Source: Kosakonia sacchari SP1 (GTDB lineage Bacteria > Pseudomonadota > Gammaproteobacteria > Enterobacterales > Enterobacteriaceae). From it: a DNA stretch of 64,000 bases. The notes under the pieces are model-generated. The model made no database searches, had not been told where the DNA came from, and was given only the letters and a program-made list of their open reading frames with translations. Shown here in pieces: positions 35,013-41,998 of this stretch (position 1 is the first letter of the stretch; the number at the start of each line of letters is the position of its first letter). The DNA lies in the NCBI RefSeq assembly GCF_000300455.3, contig NZ_CP007215.2, forward strand, positions 4,216,001 to 4,280,000, given 5' to 3'. The position numbers and the translations under genes were made by a program.

Positions 35013-35084
35013 CCCCGCCCCGGTAGACGATCCTGCCCTATAGTTGGACTGACCCCGCCCCGGTAGACGATCCTGCCCTATAGT
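35005..35084 (+). repeat. Two tandem 40-bp IS-end repeats, left side
   Basis: Two identical 40-bp units at 35005-35044 and 35045-35084 start with TGGACTGACCCCGCCCCGGT. Each is the reverse complement of the right terminus of IS element B. They lie just outside the true left end of B. Confidence 0.85.
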
Positions 35085-35119
35085 TGGACTGACCCCACAA
35101 CAGTAGACATTTCCTGTCC

Positions 35120-35929
35120 TCACGACGAGGCCTGTTCAAAGGCCTCCGGACTGACGCCGCCGAGATGGCTGTGGCGCCGGGCCCGGTTGTAGAACACTTC
35201 AATGTAATCGAAGATATCGGCCCGGGCCAGATCCCGGGTTTTATAGATGCGCTTTCTGATCCGTTCTTTTTTCAGCGAACTGAAGAACGACTCCGCTACC
35301 GCATTATCCCAGCAGTTGCCACGCCGGCTCATGCTCGGGGCCAGGTTATTGGCCCGGCAGAAGCGCTGCCAGTCGTCGCTGCCGTACTGGCTGCCCTGAT
35401 CGCTGTGTACGATAACCTCGCCGTCCGGTTTTCGTCGCCACACGGCCATCATGAGCGCATCCAGCGCCAGTTCGCGTGAGAGAGTGGGTTTCATCGACCA
35501 GCCCACCACGTTACGGGCGAAGAGATCGATAACCACCGCCAGATATAACCAGCCCTGCCAGGTGCGGATATAGGTAATGTCGGTTACCCAGACCTGATTG
35601 GCCCGGACAACGGTAAACTGCCGCTGCACACGATTAGGCGCAACCACTGAAGGTCTGCCGGCGATACGACGCGGAGCTTTATAGCCGCGCACGGCTTTAA
35701 TCCGGTTCAGTTGCATAATACGGCCCACCCGATTTTTACCGCAGATTTCCCCGATTTCGTTCAGGTCGCCATGAACCCGGCGGTAACCGTATACGCCTCC
35801 GCTCAGTGAATAGGAGTCACGGATAAGCGTCAGCAGACGCTGGTTATCTTTATCCCGCGCGGAGACCGGGTTATGCAGCCACGCATAAAACCCGGCCCGG
35901 GCAACGCACAACACCCGACACATCGTCAT
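35120..35929 (-). CDS. IS3-family transposase OrfB (element B)
   Basis: A 269-residue catalytic part. An HTH_21 segment (GGVYGYRRVHGDLNEIG) precedes the rve core with acidic residues in VTDITYIRT, HSDQGSQYGS and AESFFSSLKKE, and it ends with YNRARRHSHLGGVSPEAFE. The frame is open further upstream into the end of orfA (LKYRFINEHRTVWGV), so the active protein is probably an OrfAB fusion made by -1 frameshifting. Confidence 0.88.
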   Translation of the reverse strand: MTMCRVLCVARAGFYAWLHNPVSARDKDNQRLLTLIRDSYSLSGGVYGYRRVHGDLNEIGEICGKNRVGRIMQLNRIKAVRGYKAPRRIAGRPSVVAPNRVQRQFTVVRANQVWVTDITYIRTWQGWLYLAVVIDLFARNVVGWSMKPTLSRELALDALMMAVWRRKPDGEVIVHSDQGSQYGSDDWQRFCRANNLAPSMSRRGNCWDNAVAESFFSSLKKERIRKRIYKTRDLARADIFDYIEVFYNRARRHSHLGGVSPEAFEQASS

Positions 35930-35970
35930 GACACCCCATACAGTGCGGTGCTCATTGATAAAGCGGTACT

Positions 35971-36255
35971 TCAGTCGGGCTCCCTTGCAAAGTACCGCGC
36001 GGCCTTTTTCAGTATGTCCCGTTCTTCCTCAGTGCGCTTCAGTTGGGCCCTGAGCTTCAGGATCTCGCTTTTCGCTTCCAGTAAATCACGGGCATGCTGC
36101 TCGCTGTTATCGGGTTTAATAGCCCGTAACCACTTATAGAGACTGTGTGCTGAAACGCCCAGCCGGTCAGAAACTTCGGCGACGGAATAACCGCGTTCCG
36201 TTATCTGACGGACGGCTTCTTCCTTAAATTCAGGTGTAAATCGTGGTGTGCCCAT
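35971..36255 (-). CDS. IS3-family transposase OrfA (element B)
   Basis: A 94-residue HTH protein: TPEFKEEAVRQITERGYSVAEVSDRLGVSAHSLYKWL followed by a coiled-coil helix LKLRAQLKRTEEERDILKKA. GGAGGAG lies a few bases before the ATG. It overlaps the extended orfB frame. Confidence 0.88.
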   Translation of the reverse strand: MGTPRFTPEFKEEAVRQITERGYSVAEVSDRLGVSAHSLYKWLRAIKPDNSEQHARDLLEAKSEILKLRAQLKRTEEERDILKKAARYFAREPD

Positions 36256-36314
36256 ACGCTCCTCCTATGCTCAAACTATAGGGCAGGATCGTCTACCGGG
36301 GCGGGGTCAGTCCA

Positions 36315-36354
36315 ACTATAGGGCAGGATCGTCTACCGGGGCGGGGTCAGTCCA
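36315..36354 (-). repeat. Extra 40-bp IS-end repeat, right side
   Basis: An exact direct copy of the element B right terminus (36275-36314), placed immediately outside it. With the two inverted copies on the left, four copies of this 40-mer surround or end the element. Confidence 0.85.
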
Positions 36355-36435
36355 AACCATGCCTTCACCGTCAGCTAGTTTATAGGCTTTTGCTTCAGGC
36401 TTTGCCGAACGAACCTTCACATCACTCAGAGCCAT
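36355..36435 (-). pseudogene. P4-type integrase, 5' stub
   Basis: The ATG at 36435 opens a frame reading MALSDVKVRSAKPEAKAY then KLADGEGM, the standard N-terminus of P4/IntB tyrosine recombinases. It is cut off after about 26 codons by the IS-end repeat. It sits about 200 bp from the 3' end of leuX, the normal site for such integrases. The catalytic domain is gone, so the island can no longer be excised by its own enzyme. Confidence 0.8.
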
Positions 36436-36633
36436 GATGAGTATCCTTTCAAGGGTTCTTTGTGGGTACAAACTTTATCGAACCGGGATATACCCGCAGT
36501 TGTACCCGCATCAGTAAGTTGATGTAGATTGAATCAGGTTGACTTAGGTTGAGTGAAAAAGCGAGGAAAGCCTTGCGGATACTGGATTTCAGGCACAAAA
36601 AAAGACGTCCGTTGACGTCTATTGATGTTCCGA

Positions 36634-36718
36634 TGGTGCCGAAGGCCGGACTCGAACCGGCACGTATTTCTACGGTTGATTTTGAATCAACTGCGTCTAC
36701 CGATTTCGCCACTTCGGC
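36634..36718 (-). tRNA. leuX: tRNA-Leu (CAA)
   Basis: An 85-nt class II tRNA. The acceptor stem GCCGAAG pairs with CTTCGGC and CCA is encoded; the anticodon loop TTCAAAA gives CAA. The long variable arm and the T-loop GGTTCGAGTCC are intact. It is an established integration hot spot for P4-type islands; the integrase stub lies on its 3' side. Confidence 0.95.
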
Positions 36719-36745
36719 ACTGAAGGGGATGCGGAAACGTGTTGG

Positions 36746-36773
36746 ATTATACCTGCCGCGGGCGGCTATGCAA
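36746..36773 (-). promoter_or_regulatory. leuX promoter
   Basis: Read on the minus strand: TTGCAT (36773-36768), a 16-bp spacer and TATAAT (36751-36746), placed 28 bp before the tRNA 5' end. Confidence 0.75.
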
Positions 36774-36997
36774 GTCACGATGTTGTCATACGCCGCTAAG
36801 TGCTGAAAAAATCAACGTTCTACAAGCTGTCACCTCTTTCTTTATAAATTCTTTCCTCTTTAAACCCCTTTTAACCTCTTACTCCCTTACCCGCTTCCCC
36901 CTACGCTCCAGAACGTTCCTCCTTCCGGCGCCCAGCTTTGAACATTCCATATCAGCCCCGGCCCTTCCAGGGTCACAATCCGCTAGCACTCCAGGCT

Positions 36998-37090
36998 TCC
37001 CTTCTCCCTTCTCCCTTCTCCCTTCTCCCTTCTCCCTTCTCCCTTCTCCCTTCTCCCTTCTCCCTTCTCCCTTCTCCCTTCTCCCTTCTA
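36998..37090. repeat. Heptanucleotide tandem repeat (TTCTCCC)n
   Basis: About 13 perfect consecutive 7-bp units of TTCTCCC/GGGAGAA. One strand is pure pyrimidine, the other pure purine. It lies about 280 bp upstream of the LuxR-type gene. Copy number is likely to vary by slippage. Confidence 0.92.
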
Positions 37091-37367
37091 TAGTCAGTCT
37101 TGCAAATAATCCGCCTAACAAAATAAACGTTTGTGCCGCTCTGCCGATATTGGTAAAAACAGAGCCTGCTAATAATCCGTGAAATAGCGAAGCGACCATT
37201 CTTCATATATAATATTTCTTCAACCACTTTATACCATTCCATATTGTTTCATTCGTCATATCGGTTAAAAGACCTATGACAATTAGCCTGTTTCTTTTTT
37301 TGCATTTCATTGAATACTTTGATGATTACCAGTCTCAATGGCGAACGCTATTACGTGGAGATAACGT

Positions 37368-37967
37368 ATGCATGTACTCATGATTGACAAGCAGTCAATA
37401 TTTATTGAAGGAATGGCATCAGTACTATCGCAATATATTCCGGAGGTAAAAGTTCGTGGACTGAATAATCAAAACGATATCGATGATACGCTTAATGACT
37501 TTCCGGCATCGTTAATTCTGCTTGATGGTGATGGTAATAAAACCTCGAGCCTCGAATTGCTGGATATTTTAGCCTGTCATCATCCGAATATCCCCGTAGT
37601 GATGCTGATGAATAAATGTCAGCCGTCGTTATTACGGTTATTTTTAAATCATCACGCGGTAGCGTTTGTCCGGCGCGATTCGCCCCCGGAAACCATCGCT
37701 CAGACACTGCGTAGCGCATCGCTGGGGATGTTCTGCCTGCCACAGGAGAGCATTACGTTGCTGGACAATGGGCACAGCGCCCTTGCCCGCCTGAGCGAAC
37801 GCCAGCGTGAGATTTTGAAGCTGCTGGCCGCCGGGGAGTCAAATAAACAAATTAGCCGCCATTTAAATATCAGCGCGGGCACGGTGAAAGCGCATCTGGA
37901 ATCGATTTTTCGCCGTCTGAATGTAAATAACCGCACTCAGGCCGCGATGATGTATTCGGAAGAGTAG
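37368..37967 (+). CDS. LuxR/NarL-type transcriptional regulator with degenerate receiver
   Basis: A 199-residue regulator. Residues 1-120 resemble a receiver domain with an Asp at position 53 in LILLDGDG, but the usual acidic pair, Thr/Ser and Lys are not all present, so phosphorylation is doubtful. The LuxR HTH lies at about 141-195: LSERQREILKLLAAGESNKQIS then GTVKAHLESIFRRLNV. GGAG precedes the ATG. It is convergent with the lysis/nuclease cluster and is the obvious candidate to regulate it. Confidence 0.85.
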   Translation: MHVLMIDKQSIFIEGMASVLSQYIPEVKVRGLNNQNDIDDTLNDFPASLILLDGDGNKTSSLELLDILACHHPNIPVVMLMNKCQPSLLRLFLNHHAVAFVRRDSPPETIAQTLRSASLGMFCLPQESITLLDNGHSALARLSERQREILKLLAAGESNKQISRHLNISAGTVKAHLESIFRRLNVNNRTQAAMMYSEE

Positions 37968-38019
37968 TCCTGATTATCTTTATTTGATTCGCGTTAGCTT
38001 ATTTTTTCCTGAGCATAAA

Positions 38020-38049
38020 AGGAGCATTATGCGTGGGCATAATGCTCCT
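38020..38049. terminator. Bidirectional hairpin between the LuxR-type and RNase A-like genes
   Basis: A perfect 12-bp stem: AGGAGCATTATG (38020-38031) with CATAATGCTCCT (38038-38049) and a 6-nt loop. On the minus strand it is followed by TTTTATG, which suits termination of the RNase A-like gene; on the plus strand the T-run is weak. Confidence 0.7.
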
Positions 38050-38059
38050 GTCGTTTAAC

Positions 38060-38587
38060 TTAATTTCTCGGATAACTTGTTTGTACGCGCCACTGTCCAC
38101 CGTTATTCACTAAGCGGATAAACGCCTGGCGATCGTTGGCGATATTATAAAAAGCGCCATTGCCATACGCCCTGCCCACGTTCACAGTGCCATTCCCACC
38201 CAGCGCAATCGTGAAATTAACCGCTGCGGTATTGTTGGTCGCGCCAGCACAGAACGCCTGAATAGTGTTGCCGATAGAATTCCACGCCGCATCCGCATCC
38301 GTCCATGTCGAGGCGGTATTCGTTTGCGGGCAGCTCGGTTGGTTGGCAACCGTGCGCTGCTGCAGCCATGCATCAGATTTACCGACATGGCAAACCGTCA
38401 TATGCCCACCGGCGTTATCCTGATTCTGCGCCCACTGAGCGGCCGTCAGGCCAGCGCCGGGCAAATTACAGGCCGGGCCGACATTAACGGCCATAGCTCC
38501 GGTTGAAAATAAAAACAGCGATACCGCAGCCACAGAAATAATGCTGCGCGTTTTAACCTTACGTGAAAAAACAGAGTTTACAGACAT
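38060..38587 (-). CDS. Secreted bacterial RNase A-like protein
   Basis: A 175-residue exported protein. The signal peptide is cleaved near AMA (residue 33). The mature domain has the pattern of the bacterial RNase A toxin family (RNase_A_bac, known from CdiA tips): GGHMTVCHVGKSDAWL at 60-74, ASTWTD at 92-97 and a C-terminal VQTSYP at 168-173. The ATG at 38587 is chosen because AGGAG sits 7 nt upstream; one two codons earlier touches that site. Unlike CDI toxins it is stand-alone with its own signal peptide, and no immunity gene is evident beside it. Confidence 0.7.
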   Translation of the reverse strand: MSVNSVFSRKVKTRSIISVAAVSLFLFSTGAMAVNVGPACNLPGAGLTAAQWAQNQDNAGGHMTVCHVGKSDAWLQQRTVANQPSCPQTNTASTWTDADAAWNSIGNTIQAFCAGATNNTAAVNFTIALGGNGTVNVGRAYGNGAFYNIANDRQAFIRLVNNGGQWRVQTSYPRN

Positions 38588-38617
38588 AATCATCTCCTGC
38601 GAGTGGAATAAAGAAAG

Positions 38618-38629
38618 TGCGAATTCGCA
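38618..38629. promoter_or_regulatory. Palindromic site upstream of the RNase A-like gene
   Basis: TGCGAATTCGCA is a perfect 12-bp palindrome 31-42 bp upstream of the start codon. The same 12-mer recurs at 41978-41989 upstream of the DUF2589-type gene. Shared operator for the cluster is inferred. Confidence 0.5.
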
Positions 38630-38691
38630 GAATTAAATTACCGCCCGAGTGAATTTCAGAATATTTGGCAAGTGACCAGTGCAGGAATAAT

Positions 38692-38740
38692 AAATGGCCT
38701 GGGCCATTTCACGGAGCAGTAAAATAAATTTACCACTCCG
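38692..38740. other. Two hairpins in the gap after the membrane-protein gene
   Basis: AAATGGCC/GGCCATTT (38692-38709) and a second stem bounded by CGGAG (38712) and CTCCG (38740) with inner AGTAAA/TTTAC pairing. On the minus strand they follow the stop at 38747 and could attenuate or terminate transcription before the RNase A-like gene, or be operators. Confidence 0.4.
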
Positions 38741-38746
38741 CGTTAA

Positions 38747-39163
38747 TTATTGTGCGGGTGTTTTCTTACGTGGTGTGCGTGGGGTTGGCGTTTTTTTAGT
38801 CTCAGTAGTTTTTTTAGCGACAGGCGCCTTTTTCACCGCCACCGTTTTTTTACGTATCGGTGTTTTTCCGGACTTATCCTCTTTGTGCATGGTGTGCCAA
38901 AAATAATAAATTGAGATTATCCCAATACCCACATCTTTTAATATCCAGAAAGGCAACTCCTGAGCCATTAATATCACGTTAAACAACAGATAGGGTAAAT
39001 TTAAACAGCCCTGCACGGTAAAACCGAACGCCGTAATTAAAAGCCCAATGCGATACCACAGTGGAATATCAAGCATGCGGCTGCTAAGGGCGCTCACAAA
39101 AATGATCACCGCAATCGCCACATCCACCAGCGTGATGGCCCAAAAAAGGAGTTTAAGCGTCAT
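38747..39163 (-). CDS. Small membrane protein with basic Lys/Pro/Thr tail, holin-like
   Basis: A 138-residue protein with about three hydrophobic segments (residues 3-25, 38-60, 62-90). A 45-residue tail rich in Lys, Pro, Thr and Ala follows (KKTVAVKKAPVAKKTT). The size and membrane-then-basic-tail layout resemble phage holins. It overlaps the upstream membrane-protein gene by 4 bp. No family is recognised with certainty. Confidence 0.6.
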   Translation of the reverse strand: MTLKLLFWAITLVDVAIAVIIFVSALSSRMLDIPLWYRIGLLITAFGFTVQGCLNLPYLLFNVILMAQELPFWILKDVGIGIISIYYFWHTMHKEDKSGKTPIRKKTVAVKKAPVAKKTTETKKTPTPRTPRKKTPAQ

Positions 39164-39570
39164 GATGATTCCCCTGGTTTACGTCGTGGCGCGCGGCGAC
39201 GCGGTGCTGCTTTCACGCCGCGAGCCGCGCGTTTTAACTCACCGGCCACCTGCAAAATGTCATGTCCTTCGCGGCGGTTAAAGAAATTGGCCAGCCAGGC
39301 AATCATGCCGACGCTAATCGCGCCAACAAAATAGCCGATGCCCATGGCAATATCGCTGTCTTTAAAGTTCATCCCCAGCCAGCGGGCAATAAACCCGCCG
39401 AGCGTGAAAGTGGTACTCACGCTAATCGCGCCGATGATTATTCCGGCGGCCAGGCGCCCGTGTTGATGCAGTTTTTTCGGCTGCCAGAAAAACGACACGC
39501 TCAGCCCGCCAAACAATCCGGCGAGCGCGGCCAGCCCCTGGCTTAGCAATTGCAGTCCATCTGCGGCCAT
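39160..39570 (-). CDS. Small membrane protein, holin-like
   Basis: A 136-residue protein with three predicted transmembrane helices (about 7-30, 41-66, 75-97) and an Arg/Lys-rich C-terminal tail (AAPRRRAPRRKPGESS), similar in layout to three-helix phage holins. AGGAGG lies before the ATG. It is coupled (ATGA) to the next membrane-protein gene. A holin would be needed to release the co-encoded endolysins, which lack signal peptides. Confidence 0.6.
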   Translation of the reverse strand: MAADGLQLLSQGLAALAGLFGGLSVSFFWQPKKLHQHGRLAAGIIIGAISVSTTFTLGGFIARWLGMNFKDSDIAMGIGYFVGAISVGMIAWLANFFNRREGHDILQVAGELKRAARGVKAAPRRRAPRRKPGESS

Positions 39571-39625
39571 CGCATTACCTCCTGAACAGGCGGCCTCAAC
39601 GAATGGGATGAGGCCGCAATAGCGA

Positions 39626-40099
39626 CTATTGGCAAGGAGGAAGCGTGACGGTCGTGGCGTCGTTATCTGTAGTGAGATAACGCGTCGCGCTGTCCGGGCT
39701 GTAAATCAGGTGCTTGTTACTGCGCAGACCGCGTACGCTATCAATATCTGCGCTATACCATTTACCTTTACCCGGCAGCGGTTTACCGCTCCACGGGTCG
39801 CCGCCCAACTGCTTCTTGTTCAGCGCCCACACGCTCCATAACGAGTCCTCCGCCTTGCCGCTCCAGCCCAGTTTGATGGCCTGTTCGCGCGTGACGTAAT
39901 CGGCTGGCAGCACGTCATCGCGGTTCAGGGTTTTGAGCAGAGCCGTCAGTTTCTTGTCGTCCTGAACGGTTTTCTTATTGAGTTTTGCCAGCTCCTGGTT
40001 AGCTGCCTGCACCACCGCGCTGCACTGCGGCAACTCGGCCCAGGCGGGCTGAGTTAACAGCAGACCGACAAAGGTGACTATCGGGAGATATCGTTTCAT
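39626..40099 (-). CDS. Secreted barnase-fold protein lacking catalytic residues
   Basis: A 157-residue exported protein. The signal peptide ends at AWA (residue 21). From about residue 60 it follows barnase: LPADYVTREQAIKLGW, GGDPWSGKPLPGKGKWYSADID, LRSNKHLIYSPD and YLTTDND. At the barnase catalytic positions it has Ser116 for Glu73, His130 for Arg87 and Asn146 for His102; only Arg126 (barnase Arg83) is kept. So the fold is kept but RNase chemistry is probably lost. It lies 16 bp downstream of an endolysin gene in the same operon. Confidence 0.75.
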   Translation of the reverse strand: MKRYLPIVTFVGLLLTQPAWAELPQCSAVVQAANQELAKLNKKTVQDDKKLTALLKTLNRDDVLPADYVTREQAIKLGWSGKAEDSLWSVWALNKKQLGGDPWSGKPLPGKGKWYSADIDSVRGLRSNKHLIYSPDSATRYLTTDNDATTVTLPPCQ

Positions 40100-40115
40100 C
40101 TATTTGCTCCATGAG

Positions 40116-40571
40116 TCAGTTAATCGGTGCCAGAAACAGCGCACGTTCGGCATCACGGCGGCGCGTCAGCCCCGCCAGAATCTTGCCGCCGGCCTTGTTC
40201 CAGCGCGGCAGTTGATCCGCCGCCTCCTGATACTGGCCCTGGTTGAGCAGGCGCAGCAGCGTTGAGTTCTGCAGGTTGCCAAGTCCGACGTTAAAGGCGA
40301 AAGCGACCAGCGCGTCGAACTGGTTCTGGTTGAGATCCACCGTCACATATTTATGCACGCCGCGCTCGGTCATCCCGAGATCGGCGCGCAGCAGATCTTC
40401 CGCCTCCACTTTGCTCAGCGCCTGGGGGAAGTTTTCATTGGGCAAAATCAAATGCCCGTAGCCGATGGTCCATTTGCCTACCGCGTCGCGGTACTTCTCA
40501 AGGCTTAGCCCTTCGAAAGATTTAATCAGCGTCAGCCCGGCAGCGCCGGTGCTCAGGGGTTGATTAGCCAT
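40116..40571 (-). CDS. GH24 phage-type lysozyme (endolysin), copy 1
   Basis: A 151-residue muramidase of the T4-lysozyme/RrrD class. The triad spacing E-x8-D-x5-T is exact: Glu20, Asp29, Thr35 in FEGLSLEKYRDAVGKWTIGYGH. It has no signal peptide or signal-arrest helix, so it needs a holin to reach the wall. The ATG at 40571 has AGGAG 8 nt upstream and overlaps the DUF2589-type gene by 8 bp. It is a close paralogue of the lysozyme at 42.1 kb. Confidence 0.88.
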   Translation of the reverse strand: MANQPLSTGAAGLTLIKSFEGLSLEKYRDAVGKWTIGYGHLILPNENFPQALSKVEAEDLLRADLGMTERGVHKYVTVDLNQNQFDALVAFAFNVGLGNLQNSTLLRLLNQGQYQEAADQLPRWNKAGGKILAGLTRRRDAERALFLAPIN

Positions 40572-41247
40572 TGTCATCACTCCTGTCGTTTACTTGGGGA
40601 AGAACTTGTCGGGTGTACTCTTCGATAAGCCGCAACACGCTCTCCGGCGGCTCCAGTACGGTGAACTGCATTTCGATATCCACATGTCCGCTGTCGCGCC
40701 CGCTGGCTCCGTGGCTCGGCGGCGACATGCTGACGTGAAAACGGCTGACCGCGTCGTCAGGTGTGCCGGACATTGCGCTCTGCTGTTCCACCGCGTCGGT
40801 GCGCACGGTGAGAAACACTTTCATCTTCTCCAGCATCAGCCCGCGCGGTGTGGAGAGCGCCACCAGCGGCAATTTGAAGTGGTGTCGCTCATCCAGCTCC
40901 ATTTCGACGATTTTCGGCACCAGCCGCCCGTCGTCGCTGTGTTCAAAAAAGGGATCCAGCGCCTGCATGTACTGATGCGCGATCAGCTGGTTTGCCGCCG
41001 AGGCCGCATGTTGCATGCCGCGCGTGATATCGGCCAGCGTCACACCTGAAGTAGAGGGTGGCGTGCCGTCGCCCGGTGGCGGTGGCGGATCCTGCGGTGG
41101 ATCGGCTGGCGGTAATCCAGCGACATCTTCGGGTGGCGGATCGGCAGGTGGCAGCCCGGCACTCTCCTCCGGCGGTGGCGGCGGCGCAGGTGAGTCCGCC
41201 TTCGGTTCCGCGCCACGGTTGCCGCGAAGCCAGTCTTTCATTGACAT
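40564..41247 (-). CDS. DUF2589-type protein with proline-rich N-terminus
   Basis: A 227-residue protein. Residues 1-70 are Pro/Ala/Glu-rich, with repeated PPADPP and ESAGLPPADPP-like units. Residues about 70-225 resemble DUF2589: an N-terminal helix, then FKLPLVALSTPRGLMLEKMKVFLTV and a two-sheet core. Its partner 57 bp upstream is a second DUF2589-type gene. DUF2589 has no known function. GGAG precedes the ATG. Confidence 0.65.
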   Translation of the reverse strand: MSMKDWLRGNRGAEPKADSPAPPPPPEESAGLPPADPPPEDVAGLPPADPPQDPPPPPGDGTPPSTSGVTLADITRGMQHAASAANQLIAHQYMQALDPFFEHSDDGRLVPKIVEMELDERHHFKLPLVALSTPRGLMLEKMKVFLTVRTDAVEQQSAMSGTPDDAVSRFHVSMSPPSHGASGRDSGHVDIEMQFTVLEPPESVLRLIEEYTRQVLPQVNDRSDDNG

Positions 41248-41304
41248 AGTGCGCTCCGTGAGAAATGAGGCTGCCAGGCAGCCTCAGGGTGAAGATAGTG
41301 AGAA

Positions 41305-41940
41305 TTACGCCGGCGCTTTTTCCGCTGTGGCAGGCGTTTCGGGGTAGGCATCAAGCTGTTTCGATTCCAGCTTTTTCGCCTCTGACGGCAGGACAGCCGG
41401 GCGTGTTGCGGCATCCGTCAGGAAATCAATCACGCGCATCAGAGCTTCCGGTGGTGGCTGACGTTTAACCTGGGTATGGATGCTGTACTTCGCGCGGGTA
41501 TCGCTGGAGCGGGTTTGCTGGGCTTTGTGCGAGACGCGACCGGTGATTTTCACGCTGAACGGCCCCCAGCCAACAGAGGCTTCCAGCGAGGCTTCCGCTT
41601 CGGTCTGGCTGCTGCTGGCTTCGCTCTGAGAGACTTCCAGCTCGAAGTCGATGGTGCCCTCTTCGATGCTGATGTTAGGGTGAGAAATAGCCGCCAGCAG
41701 CGGGATGCGCATGGTCTTTTTCACCACGCCCTGGATAACGCCCTTGTCATCCACCACGGTTTCGTCGTAATCAAACTGCACCGACTCCGCCTTACCATCC
41801 TTGATACACACCGAGAGCAGGAAGTCGGCGTACGCTTTACTTGCCTGCACCTGCGCTTTGATCATTGCCTGCAGTGGGCCGCCAATCATGTGCTCCAGCG
41901 GCAGTGCATTAATGACCGATCCAATAAATTGTGAATCCAT
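41305..41940 (-). CDS. DUF2589 domain protein
   Basis: A 211-residue protein matching the DUF2589 pattern: PLEHMIGGPLQAMIKAQVQASKAYADFL near the N-terminus, the IPLLAAISHPNISIEEGTIDFELEVS core, a Ser/Glu-rich stretch, RSSDTRAKYSIHTQV, and a C-terminal helix GPEALMRVIDFLT-like segment. No signal peptide. AGGAG lies 8 nt before the ATG, and a 14-bp palindrome lies 37 bp upstream. Molecular function unknown. Confidence 0.75.
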   Translation of the reverse strand: MDSQFIGSVINALPLEHMIGGPLQAMIKAQVQASKAYADFLLSVCIKDGKAESVQFDYDETVVDDKGVIQGVVKKTMRIPLLAAISHPNISIEEGTIDFELEVSQSEASSSQTEAEASLEASVGWGPFSVKITGRVSHKAQQTRSSDTRAKYSIHTQVKRQPPPEALMRVIDFLTDAATRPAVLPSEAKKLESKQLDAYPETPATAEKAPA

Positions 41941-41951
41941 AATGCATACTC

Positions 41952-41998
41952 CTGTGGGTTATACGAAAACATCGCGTTGCGAATTCGCAAACCCACAG
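41952..41998. promoter_or_regulatory. Nested palindromes upstream of the DUF2589 gene
   Basis: TTGCGAATTCGCAA (41977-41990) is a perfect palindrome sharing 12 bp with the one at 38618-38629. CTGTGGGTT (41952-41960) pairs with AACCCACAG (41990-41998) around it. Probable operator of the cluster; the convergent LuxR-type protein is a candidate binder (inference). Confidence 0.5.

Larger units (their letters stand above)
35085..36314 (-). mobile_element. IS3-family element B, apparently complete
   Basis: A 1230-bp element with imperfect inverted ends: TGGACTGACCCCACAACAGT at 35085 and the reverse complement of TGGACTGACCCCGCCCCGGT ending at 36314. It carries orfA and orfB on the minus strand with an intact DDE core. 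No target duplication is visible: extra copies of its right terminus flank it on both sides. Confidence 0.8.
36719..37367. other. Intergenic region between leuX and the LuxR-type gene
   Basis: About 650 bp. It contains the leuX promoter and a heptanucleotide tandem array. Reading frames that cross the array are repeat artefacts. The last 150 bp before the LuxR gene are AT-rich and probably hold its promoter. Confidence 0.65.

Noticed and set aside
35005-36354. Composite transposon formed by the two IS elements
   Set aside because: The elements belong to different IS3 subgroups, element A lacks its right end, and they are directly adjacent with no cargo between them.
36998-37090. Possible CRISPR array
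   Set aside because: The 7-bp units are contiguous with no spacers.
36739-37182. Reading frame across the heptanucleotide repeats, and minus-strand REKGEGR repeats
   Set aside because: Because 7 is not a multiple of 3, the tract is open in several frames and gives periodic peptides automatically. No ribosome site or homology supports a gene.
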